Shown: piece by piece, positions 1-5,076 of the stretch | Layout of the letters: every line of letters starts with the position of its first letter | Numbering within the stretch: the stretch's first letter is position 1 | Assembly: GCA_026394935.1 (NCBI GenBank) | Contig: JAPLZR010000104.1 | Coordinates: 1-7,267, forward strand | DNA: 7,267 bases | DNA from: Candidatus Woesearchaeota archaeon | Lineage (GTDB): Archaea; Nanobdellota; Nanobdellia; Woesearchaeales; ARS49 | Reading direction: 5' to 3' | Position numbers and translations under genes: made by a program | Notes under the pieces: model-generated | Told to the model about the DNA's origin: nothing | Database searches by the model: none | Seen by the model: the letters and a program-made list of their open reading frames with translations, nothing else

Positions 1-417
1 TTTTGCTAAAATAACCGTGTTCTTCACGCCAAGAACTTTCTTTGCCTGAGCAACAGAAAGATCAAACCTCGACCTCGCACCCTCCACAGTCTGAGAACTC
101 GCACTAACATCCAAGACGATAACGGTATTCGAAGCAGTGACGTCATGGTCGTAAGTCGTAAAAGGATGAGAGAACGTCAAAGCAAGACCGATTAAGAGCA
201 ACAACTGGATAATGAAGAGCCAGTCATGAGTAATCTGCCTAAGAAAACTGGTAAGCTTCCTCGCACCAGAAGATTTCAGGAAAAACATCAAACTCGGAAT
301 AGAAATAAGCTTCGGCTTCGGACGGATAAGATAAAGAATGATTAACGGCACTAATACTAACAAAGCCCACAATCCAGCCTGGTTACCAATACTTATCGGA
401 CCTAAAGACAATGGCAT
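1..417 (-). CDS. BatA-like membrane protein with VWA domain (5' part, cut by window edge)
   Basis: Seen: 139 residues from the ATG at 417 with no stop before the window edge. A short N-terminus leads into a membrane segment (about residues 13-31), then the basic stretch IRPKPKLISIPSLMFF, a second membrane segment (about 67-83), and the start of a von Willebrand A domain with VLDVSASSQ at 101-109. D103, S105 and S107 form the first part of the MIDAS metal-binding motif (DxSxS). Known: this is the order in BatA/aerotolerance-type proteins, where the N-terminal double-membrane domain anchors a VWA domain often encoded near MoxR ATPases and DUF58 proteins. Inferred: an envelope-anchored protein-interaction or complex-assembly factor. 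The substrate or partner cannot be told because the C-terminal two thirds and the next genes lie outside. It is divergent from the cassette at 611. The family call is firm, the role is not. Confidence 0.85.
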   Translation of the reverse strand, partial: MPLSLGPISIGNQAGLWALLVLVPLIILYLIRPKPKLISIPSLMFFLKSSGARKLTSFLRQITHDWLFIIQLLLLIGLALTFSHPFTTYDHDVTASNTVIVLDVSASSQTVEGARSRFDLSVAQAKKVLGVKNTVILAK

Positions 418-454
418 ACAGCACAATCACTCAGTATACTTTTTACTACACTGA

Positions 455-462
455 TTTATATA
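455..462 (-). promoter_or_regulatory. TATA box of the VWA gene
   Basis: On the minus strand TATATAAA sits about 38 nt before the ATG at 417. An archaeal TATA box places transcription start about 25 nt downstream, near 430-433, giving a leader of roughly 15 nt. I see no clear Shine-Dalgarno sequence in that leader. Confidence 0.6.
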
Positions 463-557
463 GTTTGTGTATCAAAATGCGGCTAATTGGTTTGTATATG
501 GAAAATAAATAAGATGTTTTCTAGTTGTTTGTTACTACTCTAAGGTGACTATAAAAA

Positions 558-597
558 CGATAGGTTTATATATAGTGGAAGCTTAGAAAGCCTATCG
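558..597 (+). promoter_or_regulatory. Core promoter of the three-gene cassette, bracketed by an inverted repeat
   Basis: A strong TATA box, TTTATATATA at 565-574, predicts transcription start near 595-598. Immediately outside it are the perfect inverted arms CGATAGG (558-564) and CCTATCG (591-597), centres 33 bp apart. The left arm covers the BRE position and the right arm the expected start site. A repressor bound to both arms could block TBP/TFB or polymerase; that role is inferred. The Shine-Dalgarno GAGGTGG (597-603) follows directly, 7 nt before the ATG at 611. Confidence 0.6.
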
Positions 598-610
598 AGG
601 TGGAATCAAA

Positions 611-1099
611 ATGATACCAAACTACGAACGACAAAACAAATGGATGAATGACTACGTTTTACCGATATTTACAGGAGAATTACACAAAATACCTGAAAAT
701 TACAGAAAAAACAAAGCAGCTGCAAGAGAAGCAGAAAGAGACACTCTCAGAGCAGATATGCAAAAAGCAGGAGTGTTTGATTCATTACGAAAACTTGCAA
801 GAGAAGGACCAGAATGCGATAAACCATTCAAAGAATTCGCTGACGCGATAGACAGAAAATATGTCGACGCACTTAACAAATACGACAAAATCTCCAGGTT
901 TCGCGGAGAACTCGGCGGACCAGGAATTGAGTATTGCTCCTTTAATGACTGCCATCACTACATTGAGTACATTGGCTTAAATTCACATTCCAATTACGTA
1001 GGAACAATCAAGCCTGATGAAAAAACTTTAAAATTAATCCGCGAAGTATTGGCAGTAAAAGAAGACCCTAATCCACGAGGACCGGCAGCGGCTGCGTAA
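611..1099 (+). CDS. Uncharacterised protein, first paralogue of the cassette
   Basis: I do not recognise this family. It encodes 162 residues, cytosolic by appearance, with no signal peptide or membrane segment. Residues 1-63 carry the part shared with the third gene: WMxDYVLP (11-18), HxxxENYRxN (25-34), an alanine/glutamate-rich helix, then KAGVFDSLRKL (52-62). The middle is helical and charged. A second part (95-130) holds GGPGIEYCSFNDCHHYIEY, where C109, C114, H115 and H116 could bind a metal. The protein ends in PRGPAAAA. The start is supported by GAGGTGG ending 7 nt upstream. The next gene begins 12 nt after the stop, so the three genes are almost certainly one operon. A role in defence, a mobile element or a toxin-antitoxin-like system is conceivable from the small size and neighbours, but nothing in the sequence proves it. 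Confidence 0.75.
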   Translation: MIPNYERQNKWMNDYVLPIFTGELHKIPENYRKNKAAAREAERDTLRADMQKAGVFDSLRKLAREGPECDKPFKEFADAIDRKYVDALNKYDKISRFRGELGGPGIEYCSFNDCHHYIEYIGLNSHSNYVGTIKPDEKTLKLIREVLAVKEDPNPRGPAAAA

Positions 1100-1111
1100 A
1101 GGTGAACAAAA

Positions 1112-1285
1112 ATGACAGAACCAAACGAAGAAAACTGCGGACAATTTTCAATAAAGGATTTAAAACCAGTCCAGCCTGAAAACACGTATAAGTGCAAAGA
1201 CTGCCCGTTTACGAAAAACCCGCAAGCGTGCTTTCAAATGATGATGCACTCAGACACTTACTGCCAAAAGTATTTAAAAGACTGA
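1112..1285 (+). CDS. 57-residue Cys-rich putative zinc-binding miniprotein
   Basis: Seen: ATG at 1112 preceded by AAAGGTGA (GGTG core 1101-1104, 7 nt spacing) and a stop at 1283-1285. The acidic/polar N-terminus (residues 1-25) is followed by YKCKDCPFTKNPQAC, then a Met-rich run, HSDTYC and a short basic end. C28, C31, H46 and C51 form C-x2-C-x14-H-x4-C, close to classical C2H2/C2HC zinc fingers; C9 and C40 are further cysteines. Inferred: one small zinc knuckle that binds nucleic acid or a partner protein. It sits between two paralogues in one operon, 12 nt after the first and 19 nt before the likely ATG of the third, so it probably works with them, perhaps as adaptor or regulator. It is too short for standard ORF cut-offs. 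No specific family is recognised. Confidence 0.7.
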   Translation: MTEPNEENCGQFSIKDLKPVQPENTYKCKDCPFTKNPQACFQMMMHSDTYCQKYLKD

Positions 1286-1304
1286 ACGGCCGGTGTTACA
1301 AACC

Positions 1305-1685
1305 ATGGAAACATACAAAACAGAAACCAATTGGATGCAGGATTACGTTTTACCAGCTCTCAAATTCCATTTCCACGAAGCCGCCGAAAATTACAGGCGA
1401 AACTGCGAACAATCAGTTCGCGAACTAGAAAAAATGGCAGAAAGAGCGGTTTTTATATCAAAACTGGATGAGGCAGGAGTATACAAGTCCCTGCATAAAC
1501 TCAGGTTTTGCAACACAGAAACTGATGTAATCTGGCACGATTTACACAAGGCAATGGAAAATGCAGAAGCAAAAAGAAATCAGAAATCACAGGACTTACC
1601 AGACCGAATTAAATCAGCAGAAATCTATACAATTCCTCCCACAGACAATCACAGACCGCACAGACCGGGCAGAGCAGCTGCGTAA
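1305..1685 (+). CDS. Uncharacterised protein, second paralogue of the cassette
   Basis: This is a diverged paralogue of the gene at 611: 126 residues from the ATG at 1305. Shared blocks in order are NWMQDYVLP (9-17), HEAAENYRRN (24-33) and DEAGVYKSLHKL (55-66). I count at least 21 identical positions over roughly 60 aligned residues. After residue 66 the two diverge: this copy lacks the Cys/His block of the first, has a charged helix (75-105) and a Pro/His/Arg-rich end, yet finishes in the same kind of tail, RPGRAAA. Start choice: a GTG at 1293 is in frame, but GGTG at 1292-1295 fits better as the ribosome binding site, 9 nt before ATG 1305, matching the GGTG sites of the other two genes and aligning the N-termini. 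Function unknown; a heteromeric partner of the first paralogue is plausible. Confidence 0.72.
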   Translation: METYKTETNWMQDYVLPALKFHFHEAAENYRRNCEQSVRELEKMAERAVFISKLDEAGVYKSLHKLRFCNTETDVIWHDLHKAMENAEAKRNQKSQDLPDRIKSAEIYTIPPTDNHRPHRPGRAAA

Positions 1686-1730
1686 AAGTGAGAAAAACAC
1701 TTCTTTTCTTCTGATTCCACAAAAACAAAA

Positions 1731-1748
1731 AGTCTTATATATAGGACT
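1731..1748 (+). promoter_or_regulatory. Palindromic TATA-box promoter/operator of the toxin-antitoxin pair
   Basis: AGTCTTATATATAGGACT is an imperfect palindrome: 8 of 9 base pairs match around the dyad. It contains the TATA box TTATATATA (1735-1743). Predicted transcription start is near 1765. The Shine-Dalgarno GGAGG (1777-1781) lies 8 nt before ATG 1790. Antitoxins of this family usually repress their own operon through such palindromes, so autoregulation is a reasonable inference. Confidence 0.6.
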
Positions 1749-1789
1749 ATTCTTACAAATAAGATATACCTTACTTGGAGGCTGAACTC

Positions 1790-2044
1790 ATGACTGAAAT
1801 AATTGAAATGGGAACTGTAAGTTCGCGAGGACAAATATGTATACCCAACGATATACGAGACGAGATGGGGCTCAAAGAAGGAAACAAAGTCCTGTTTGTT
1901 TTGCAGGATGAATCGCTGTTAATCAAGAAAGTAACCATGCAAACTTTTGCAGAAATTACCCGGCCGTTAAAAGAAGCGGCAAAGAGAGCGGGATTCAAGG
2001 AATCTGAAGTAGACGGCATAGTGCATAGTTCAAGAAAAAGATGA
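1790..2044 (+). CDS. AbrB/MazE-family (VapB-type) antitoxin
   Basis: 84 residues from ATG 1790. An upstream in-frame TTG at 1775 overlaps the perfect GGAGG site (1777-1781) and is unlikely. Residues about 8-48 form the SpoVT/AbrB swapped-hairpin DNA-binding fold: TVSSRGQICIPNDIRDEMGL, then KEGNKVLFVLQDESLLIKK. This matches the family pattern of a Ser/Arg-Gly-Gln turn, a beta strand ending in IP, and a L-K-E-G-D/N-x-V turn. Residues 50-84 (TFAEITRPLKEAAKRAGFKESEVD and a basic end) are the helical tail that in this family typically wraps and inhibits the toxin. The stop overlaps the toxin start (ATGA), the usual coupling for such pairs. Expected role: dimeric antitoxin that neutralises the PIN nuclease and represses the shared promoter at 1731-1748. 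The family is clear; pairing rests on position. Confidence 0.88.
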   Translation: MTEIIEMGTVSSRGQICIPNDIRDEMGLKEGNKVLFVLQDESLLIKKVTMQTFAEITRPLKEAAKRAGFKESEVDGIVHSSRKR

Positions 2045-2448
2045 AAATTACAGTGGATACTAACGTATTAGTTTCTGCCACTTTCTGGAACGGAGATTCC
2101 AATACTGTCCTTGAAAAGGTCGAGAATAAAGAGATTGAACTGGTTCTTTCCAAGGAAATCATTGAAGAATTTGCAAGAGTGCTAGGTTATAAAGAAATCC
2201 AGGATAAAATCAGGGATAAAAATCTTGAAATGAAAAGAACTATTGAGAAAATAATATCCATATCGACAATAGTAGAGCCCACTGAAAAATTGAACATAGT
2301 CGAGGAAGATCCGGAAGATAACAAAATCCTCGAATGCGCAAAAGCCGGAAATGTTGATTTTATCATAAGCGGTGATAACCATTTGTTAAAAATTAAAAAG
2401 CTTGGATTGATAAAAATAGTCAGTCCTGACGAATTCCTAAAAAAATAA
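2041..2448 (+). CDS. PIN-domain toxin (putative ribonuclease, COG1569-like)
   Basis: 135 residues, a full-length single PIN domain. The acidic metal site is visible: D6 in VDTNVLVSA, E42/E43 in SKEIIEEFARVL, D93 in EEDPEDNKILECA, and D112 in DFIISGDNHLL. These are the residues that hold Mg/Mn ions for RNA cleavage in VapC-type nucleases, and none is lost, so the toxin is likely active. The spacing and the DPEDNKILECA...ISGD..LL signature fit the 'putative toxin-antitoxin system toxin component, PIN family' group better than classical VapC. It starts in the ATGA overlap with the antitoxin stop (2041-2044), consistent with translational coupling. It ends 4 bp from the convergent Cys-rich gene. 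The RNA target (tRNA, rRNA or mRNA) cannot be read from sequence. Confidence 0.88.
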   Translation: MKITVDTNVLVSATFWNGDSNTVLEKVENKEIELVLSKEIIEEFARVLGYKEIQDKIRDKNLEMKRTIEKIISISTIVEPTEKLNIVEEDPEDNKILECAKAGNVDFIISGDNHLLKIKKLGLIKIVSPDEFLKK

Positions 2449-2454
2449 AAAATT
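2437..2454 (-). terminator. T-rich terminator of the Cys-rich gene
   Basis: Reading the minus strand, the stop at 2453-2455 runs straight into a T tract (TTTTTTATTTTTTT) lying in the last codons of the convergent toxin gene. Archaeal termination commonly uses such T-rich tracts without a stem-loop. I see no equivalent T tract right after the toxin stop on the plus strand, so toxin transcripts may read into the antisense of the neighbour. Confidence 0.45.
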
Positions 2455-3451
2455 AGCCCTTAAATAAGGACATAATCTTAGACCAAACACCCTGCTTTGC
2501 AGGCATCGGCTCCGGCATTCTTTGCTCAGGCACCTTTGCCGGCAACGGCTCACGCACTTCTGCCCTAGCAACAGACGTTTTCATAACCGTCGGCGGAACA
2601 GGCTGAGCTTCAACAGTCGGCTTGGAACACTGGTCAAGACACAATTTAATCTTTGGAGCACATTCCTGCTCTGTTATTTTTTCATCCATACAAACCTGCT
2701 TAATCTTTGAACACTTGTCATCACAAGTGGCAACAGGAGGCAGGATAGGCCTGCACTGGTCAAGACACTCAACAATCACTTTCCCGCAATTATCTGCGCC
2801 AGCACTCTTGCACTTATAATAGCCGAGCACGCACTCGGAATCACACGAGAATCCAGGCTGAGGACAGACAGGACACGGACCGCAAGCTGGCTGAGGAGGG
2901 CACCTGCAGCCAGGCTCAACAGGATTGCAGTTTGTCAGACAAGAATCAATCTTCATCTTGCACGAAGCATCATCAGTATTAAATTTAGCGCACTCGTCCT
3001 TTACAGAGTAACATTTGTCCTGGCACGAATAAGCAACAGGAGGCATAACAATCGTGGGCTGAGGAACAATCTGTGGTCCACAAGAGTTAACACATTTCTC
3101 ATAGACTCCTTTACAGTCGGTTTTGTAACTTGACTTTTCACACATGCCAAGCTCCCAGTCACAGTTCTCACGACAAGAAACAGGTCTGCCAGGAGGCAAC
3201 TGCACGATATCGCCCTTAGTCAAAGCCTTTGTAATGACAGGTTGAACAGCAACGGTTGCATCCACCAAAGACGGCTCTGGCTGAGTCTTGCACTGCAAAA
3301 CACAGATATTAATGCACTGCTCAGAAGAATACTTCTGAGTGCAATCCTTCTTGCACGCAGAATAACAATCATCATACGACGTTGTAATCGCAGTAGTAAT
3401 TGCGAAAACAGAAACCGCACACAATAAAAAAACCAGAATGAATTTTTTCAT
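2453..3451 (-). CDS. Secreted cysteine-rich protein with five helical-hairpin repeats
   Basis: 332 residues, family not recognised. Residues 1-17 are a Sec signal peptide (MKKFILVFLLCAVSVFA) with likely cleavage after A17. The mature part has 35 cysteines. Four repeats follow C-x3-C-x6-C-x7-9-C-x6-C-x3-C: C93-C124, C143-C175, C203-C233 and C243-C275. A shorter relative, C-x3-C-x3-C-x8-C-x3-C-x3-C, spans C29-C54. Pro/Val-rich linkers separate them, and one linker (181-200) is a Cys/Pro knot with C182, C184, C190, C193 and C196. The mirror-symmetric spacing suits two antiparallel helices stapled by three disulfides. The end is Pro/Arg/Lys-rich and closes with an amphipathic WSKIMSLFKG. Inferred: an exported, disulfide-rigid surface or periplasm-like protein. 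ATG 3451 is supported by GAGGTGA (3458-3464). It has its own TATA box and converges on the toxin gene. Confidence 0.85.
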   Translation of the reverse strand: MKKFILVFLLCAVSVFAITTAITTSYDDCYSACKKDCTQKYSSEQCINICVLQCKTQPEPSLVDATVAVQPVITKALTKGDIVQLPPGRPVSCRENCDWELGMCEKSSYKTDCKGVYEKCVNSCGPQIVPQPTIVMPPVAYSCQDKCYSVKDECAKFNTDDASCKMKIDSCLTNCNPVEPGCRCPPQPACGPCPVCPQPGFSCDSECVLGYYKCKSAGADNCGKVIVECLDQCRPILPPVATCDDKCSKIKQVCMDEKITEQECAPKIKLCLDQCSKPTVEAQPVPPTVMKTSVARAEVREPLPAKVPEQRMPEPMPAKQGVWSKIMSLFKG

Positions 3452-3485
3452 AAAAGTTCACCTCAAATACGAATAACAGAACCGG

Positions 3486-3495
3486 CTATAAAAAA
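3486..3495 (-). promoter_or_regulatory. TATA box of the Cys-rich gene
   Basis: Minus strand TTTTTTATAG about 35-44 nt before ATG 3451, preceded by a purine stretch (GAAG) at the BRE position. Predicted start near 3465 would leave a leader of about 14 nt that carries the GAGGTGA ribosome binding site (3458-3464). Confidence 0.5.
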
Positions 3496-3497
3496 CT

Positions 3498-3524
3498 TCA
3501 GATTTTAGGATAAGTCCCTGGAAG
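3498..3524 (-). pseudogene. Relict second copy of the cbf5 3' end
   Basis: On the minus strand this stretch encodes LPGTYPKI followed by TGA. The true cbf5 end at 3580-3606 encodes LPGTYPKS followed by TAA. Over the shared seven codons the differences fall only at third positions (five of seven codons differ, all synonymous), and both copies are followed by one more codon and a stop. An in-frame TAA three codons before LPGTYPKI shows it is not expressed as an extension. It is best read as the leftover of a duplicated or replaced cbf5 3' end. Confidence 0.5.
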
Positions 3525-3530
3525 CTTTTT

Positions 3531-3584
3531 TTAACAGTATTAACCAAAAACTAGTTTAAGACAATTTAAGTTAACAATATTAAC
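3531..3584. repeat. Pair of direct palindromic 14-bp elements
   Basis: TTAACAGTATTAAC (3531-3544) and TTAACAATATTAAC (3571-3584) differ at one base and lie exactly 40 bp apart. Each is close to a palindrome (TTAA ... TTAA arms). The second overlaps the cbf5 stop codon. They could be protein-binding sites, weak RNA hairpins at the end of the cbf5 transcript, or chance in AT-rich DNA. Confidence 0.5.
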
Positions 3585-4557
3585 TCTTGGGATAAGTTCC
3601 GGGCAGCATAAACACCTTAGAAATGCGGACGGCAAAACCCTTCTGCTCAGTCATAACCTGCTCAGTTGTCATAACAGCAGTGCCGAGCGCAACCAATTCT
3701 CCTTTCAAAGTCAAAACAGCAACATTATCATCCTTATCGATGCCAGTTTCAATCTTCACAATCCCGGGAACATTCAAGCTCGCACCGTGGCAAATAGTAT
3801 CAACAGCACTGTCCTGCACCCAAACCTTTGCCAAATGCTGGACAGCAAACTCGACAGGCTTAATACAATGACGCAAAAACTTCTCATTACCATCCTTCCA
3901 AAAAACAAAGGCGTCCTCCAAATCCTGCAAACTAACCCAATCCTTCTCTGTAAAAGGACCGGCTTTTGTCCTGATTAATTCTGCCATGTGAGCGCCAACC
4001 TTCAATCTTTTTCCAACATCATGGCACAATTTTCTCACATAAGTTCCAGCCTGCGAGCCCATCCTGAACAAAACATCCTTGCCGTCAATTTCCAAAATGT
4101 CAAGATAGTAAACTTCCCTTTCTCTCTCCTTTCTCACAACAGCAGACTTAACAGGAGGCATCTGCATAATCTTGCCAGTGAACTCTTTTAACGCTTTTTC
4201 CAAGTCAGCTCTTTCAACATCGTAGTGCAAATGCATAATGCAAACATACTCCTTGCCAGCAGTCAACAAAGCCTGCACAACCCTCGTAGCACTGCCCATC
4301 GCAACAGGCAAAACACCAGTAACGCCAGGATCCAAACTGCCACCGTGACCTGCCTTGTCAATCTGCAAAATCTTCTGCACATAAGCAGAAACCATGTGAG
4401 AAGTCGGACCTTTCGGCTTGTTCAAATTAATCACGCCAAATTCAATCAAATCAGGAATCTTCCTCTCAAAAGGATTGCAGCCAAACTTAGGATTAGTCTC
4501 TGCCTCGCGCTTAACAAGAACTTCACGCTTGATTTGCTCGAATGGTAAAAGGCTCAT
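3580..4557 (-). CDS. cbf5: tRNA/rRNA pseudouridine synthase Cbf5 (H/ACA RNP catalytic subunit)
   Basis: About 325 residues, normal for archaeal Cbf5. It isomerises uridine to pseudouridine in rRNA, guided by H/ACA sRNAs together with Nop10, Gar1 and L7Ae, and can act on tRNA U55. Numbered from the in-frame TTG at 4563, the TruB catalytic core shows GVINLNKPKGPTSH (43-56), the motif GHGGSLDPGVTGVLPVA with catalytic Asp 78, and MPPVKSAV plus the QAGTYVRKLCHDVG block (171-184). A C-terminal PUA domain (about 247-322, VWVQDSAVDTICHGASLNVPG...) binds the ACA end of the guide RNA. ATG 4557 is preferred over that TTG. Neither has a Shine-Dalgarno; a TATA-like TTTATTA at 4582-4588 would give a nearly leaderless message. 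It also lies only 32 nt behind L31e and may be read from the ribosomal operon. All key residues are present. Confidence 0.95.
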   Translation of the reverse strand: MSLLPFEQIKREVLVKREAETNPKFGCNPFERKIPDLIEFGVINLNKPKGPTSHMVSAYVQKILQIDKAGHGGSLDPGVTGVLPVAMGSATRVVQALLTAGKEYVCIMHLHYDVERADLEKALKEFTGKIMQMPPVKSAVVRKEREREVYYLDILEIDGKDVLFRMGSQAGTYVRKLCHDVGKRLKVGAHMAELIRTKAGPFTEKDWVSLQDLEDAFVFWKDGNEKFLRHCIKPVEFAVQHLAKVWVQDSAVDTICHGASLNVPGIVKIETGIDKDDNVAVLTLKGELVALGTAVMTTEQVMTEQKGFAVRISKVFMLPGTYPKS

Positions 4558-4589
4558 AGTCAAAAGAATAAATCATCACGTAATAAACA

Positions 4590-5075
4590 TTACTGTGCTG
4601 TTGCGGCCGGCTTAACTTCGACTTTCGGCGCTGGCGTTTTCACAACAGGCGCGACTATTGGCTTTGGAACAGCAGGTTTCACAGCCGGCTTAACTTGTGC
4701 GGGTGCAGCAGGTTTGATTTCAGCGGGTTTTTCAACAGGCTTTGCTGCTTCCTTACCAGTAACCTTCTCAGCAATCTTCTTGATAATGCCCTTCTTCTCC
4801 TCAGGCTTCTTAACTTCGGCAACAGGAGCGCCAAACAATTCAGCACGAACAACACCCTTATCATCTTTAACAACATTAACCTTGACACGAGAAGGAGGAT
4901 TCTTAATGCCGTGCTTCCAAATCTCCAAGTTCAAAAAAGTCCCAAGACGAACATCCTCGCTCTTCATATGCTTTTTCAGGAACTCCTTGAGAGTATTGAT
5001 CGCTTTTTTCGCGCGCTTATACCTCTGCGCCTTCAGCCAACCTTTCCTCAAAGGAATAATGTAAGTTCTTTCCAT
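4590..5075 (-). CDS. rpl31e: 50S ribosomal protein L31e with long Pro/Ala/Lys C-terminal extension
   Basis: Residues 1-86 are a complete L31e: MERTYIIPLR, a basic helix KAQRYKRAKKAINTLKEFLKKHM, then VRLGTFLNLEIWKHGIKNPPSRVKVNVVKDDKGVVRAEL. In archaea and eukaryotes this protein lies near the peptide exit tunnel of the large subunit. The family usually ends near here (about 80-95 residues). This protein continues for about 75 more: a charged helix-like piece (88-110, KKPEEKKGIIKKIAEKVTGKEA) and a disordered run of Lys-Pro-Ala-Val units to residue 161. No frameshift or fusion domain is visible. ATG 5075 begins 1 nt after the L39e stop, so translation is probably coupled to L39e; no independent Shine-Dalgarno is needed or evident. 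The identity is firm; the function of the tail is unknown. Confidence 0.95.
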   Translation of the reverse strand: MERTYIIPLRKGWLKAQRYKRAKKAINTLKEFLKKHMKSEDVRLGTFLNLEIWKHGIKNPPSRVKVNVVKDDKGVVRAELFGAPVAEVKKPEEKKGIIKKIAEKVTGKEAAKPVEKPAEIKPAAPAQVKPAVKPAVPKPIVAPVVKTPAPKVEVKPAATAQ

Positions 5076-5076
5076 T

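Noticed and set aside
418..610. Possible RNA gene in the longest intergenic gap
   Set aside because: AT-rich with two divergent TATA promoters; no tRNA-like cloverleaf, box C/D or H/ACA pattern that I could make out by eye.
648..851. Plus-strand frame of 67 codons inside the first cassette gene
   Set aside because: Lies wholly within a gene with a better ribosome binding site and paralogue support; no Shine-Dalgarno of its own.
1192..1428. Plus-strand frame of 78 codons spanning the miniprotein and third gene
   Set aside because: Crosses the junction of two better supported genes, is out of frame with both, and has no ribosome binding site.
1775..1789. TTG start for the antitoxin, adding five residues
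   Set aside because: The TTG overlaps the GGAGG ribosome binding site, which is placed ideally for ATG 1790.
3452..3579. H/ACA guide RNA downstream of cbf5
   Set aside because: I could not find a hairpin-H-hairpin-ACA arrangement; the palindromic elements are too short and AT-rich to argue for it.
4714..5064. Plus-strand open frame of 116 codons opposite L31e
   Set aside because: Antisense shadow of a certain ribosomal protein gene. The length comes from the low-complexity Lys/Pro/Ala codons.
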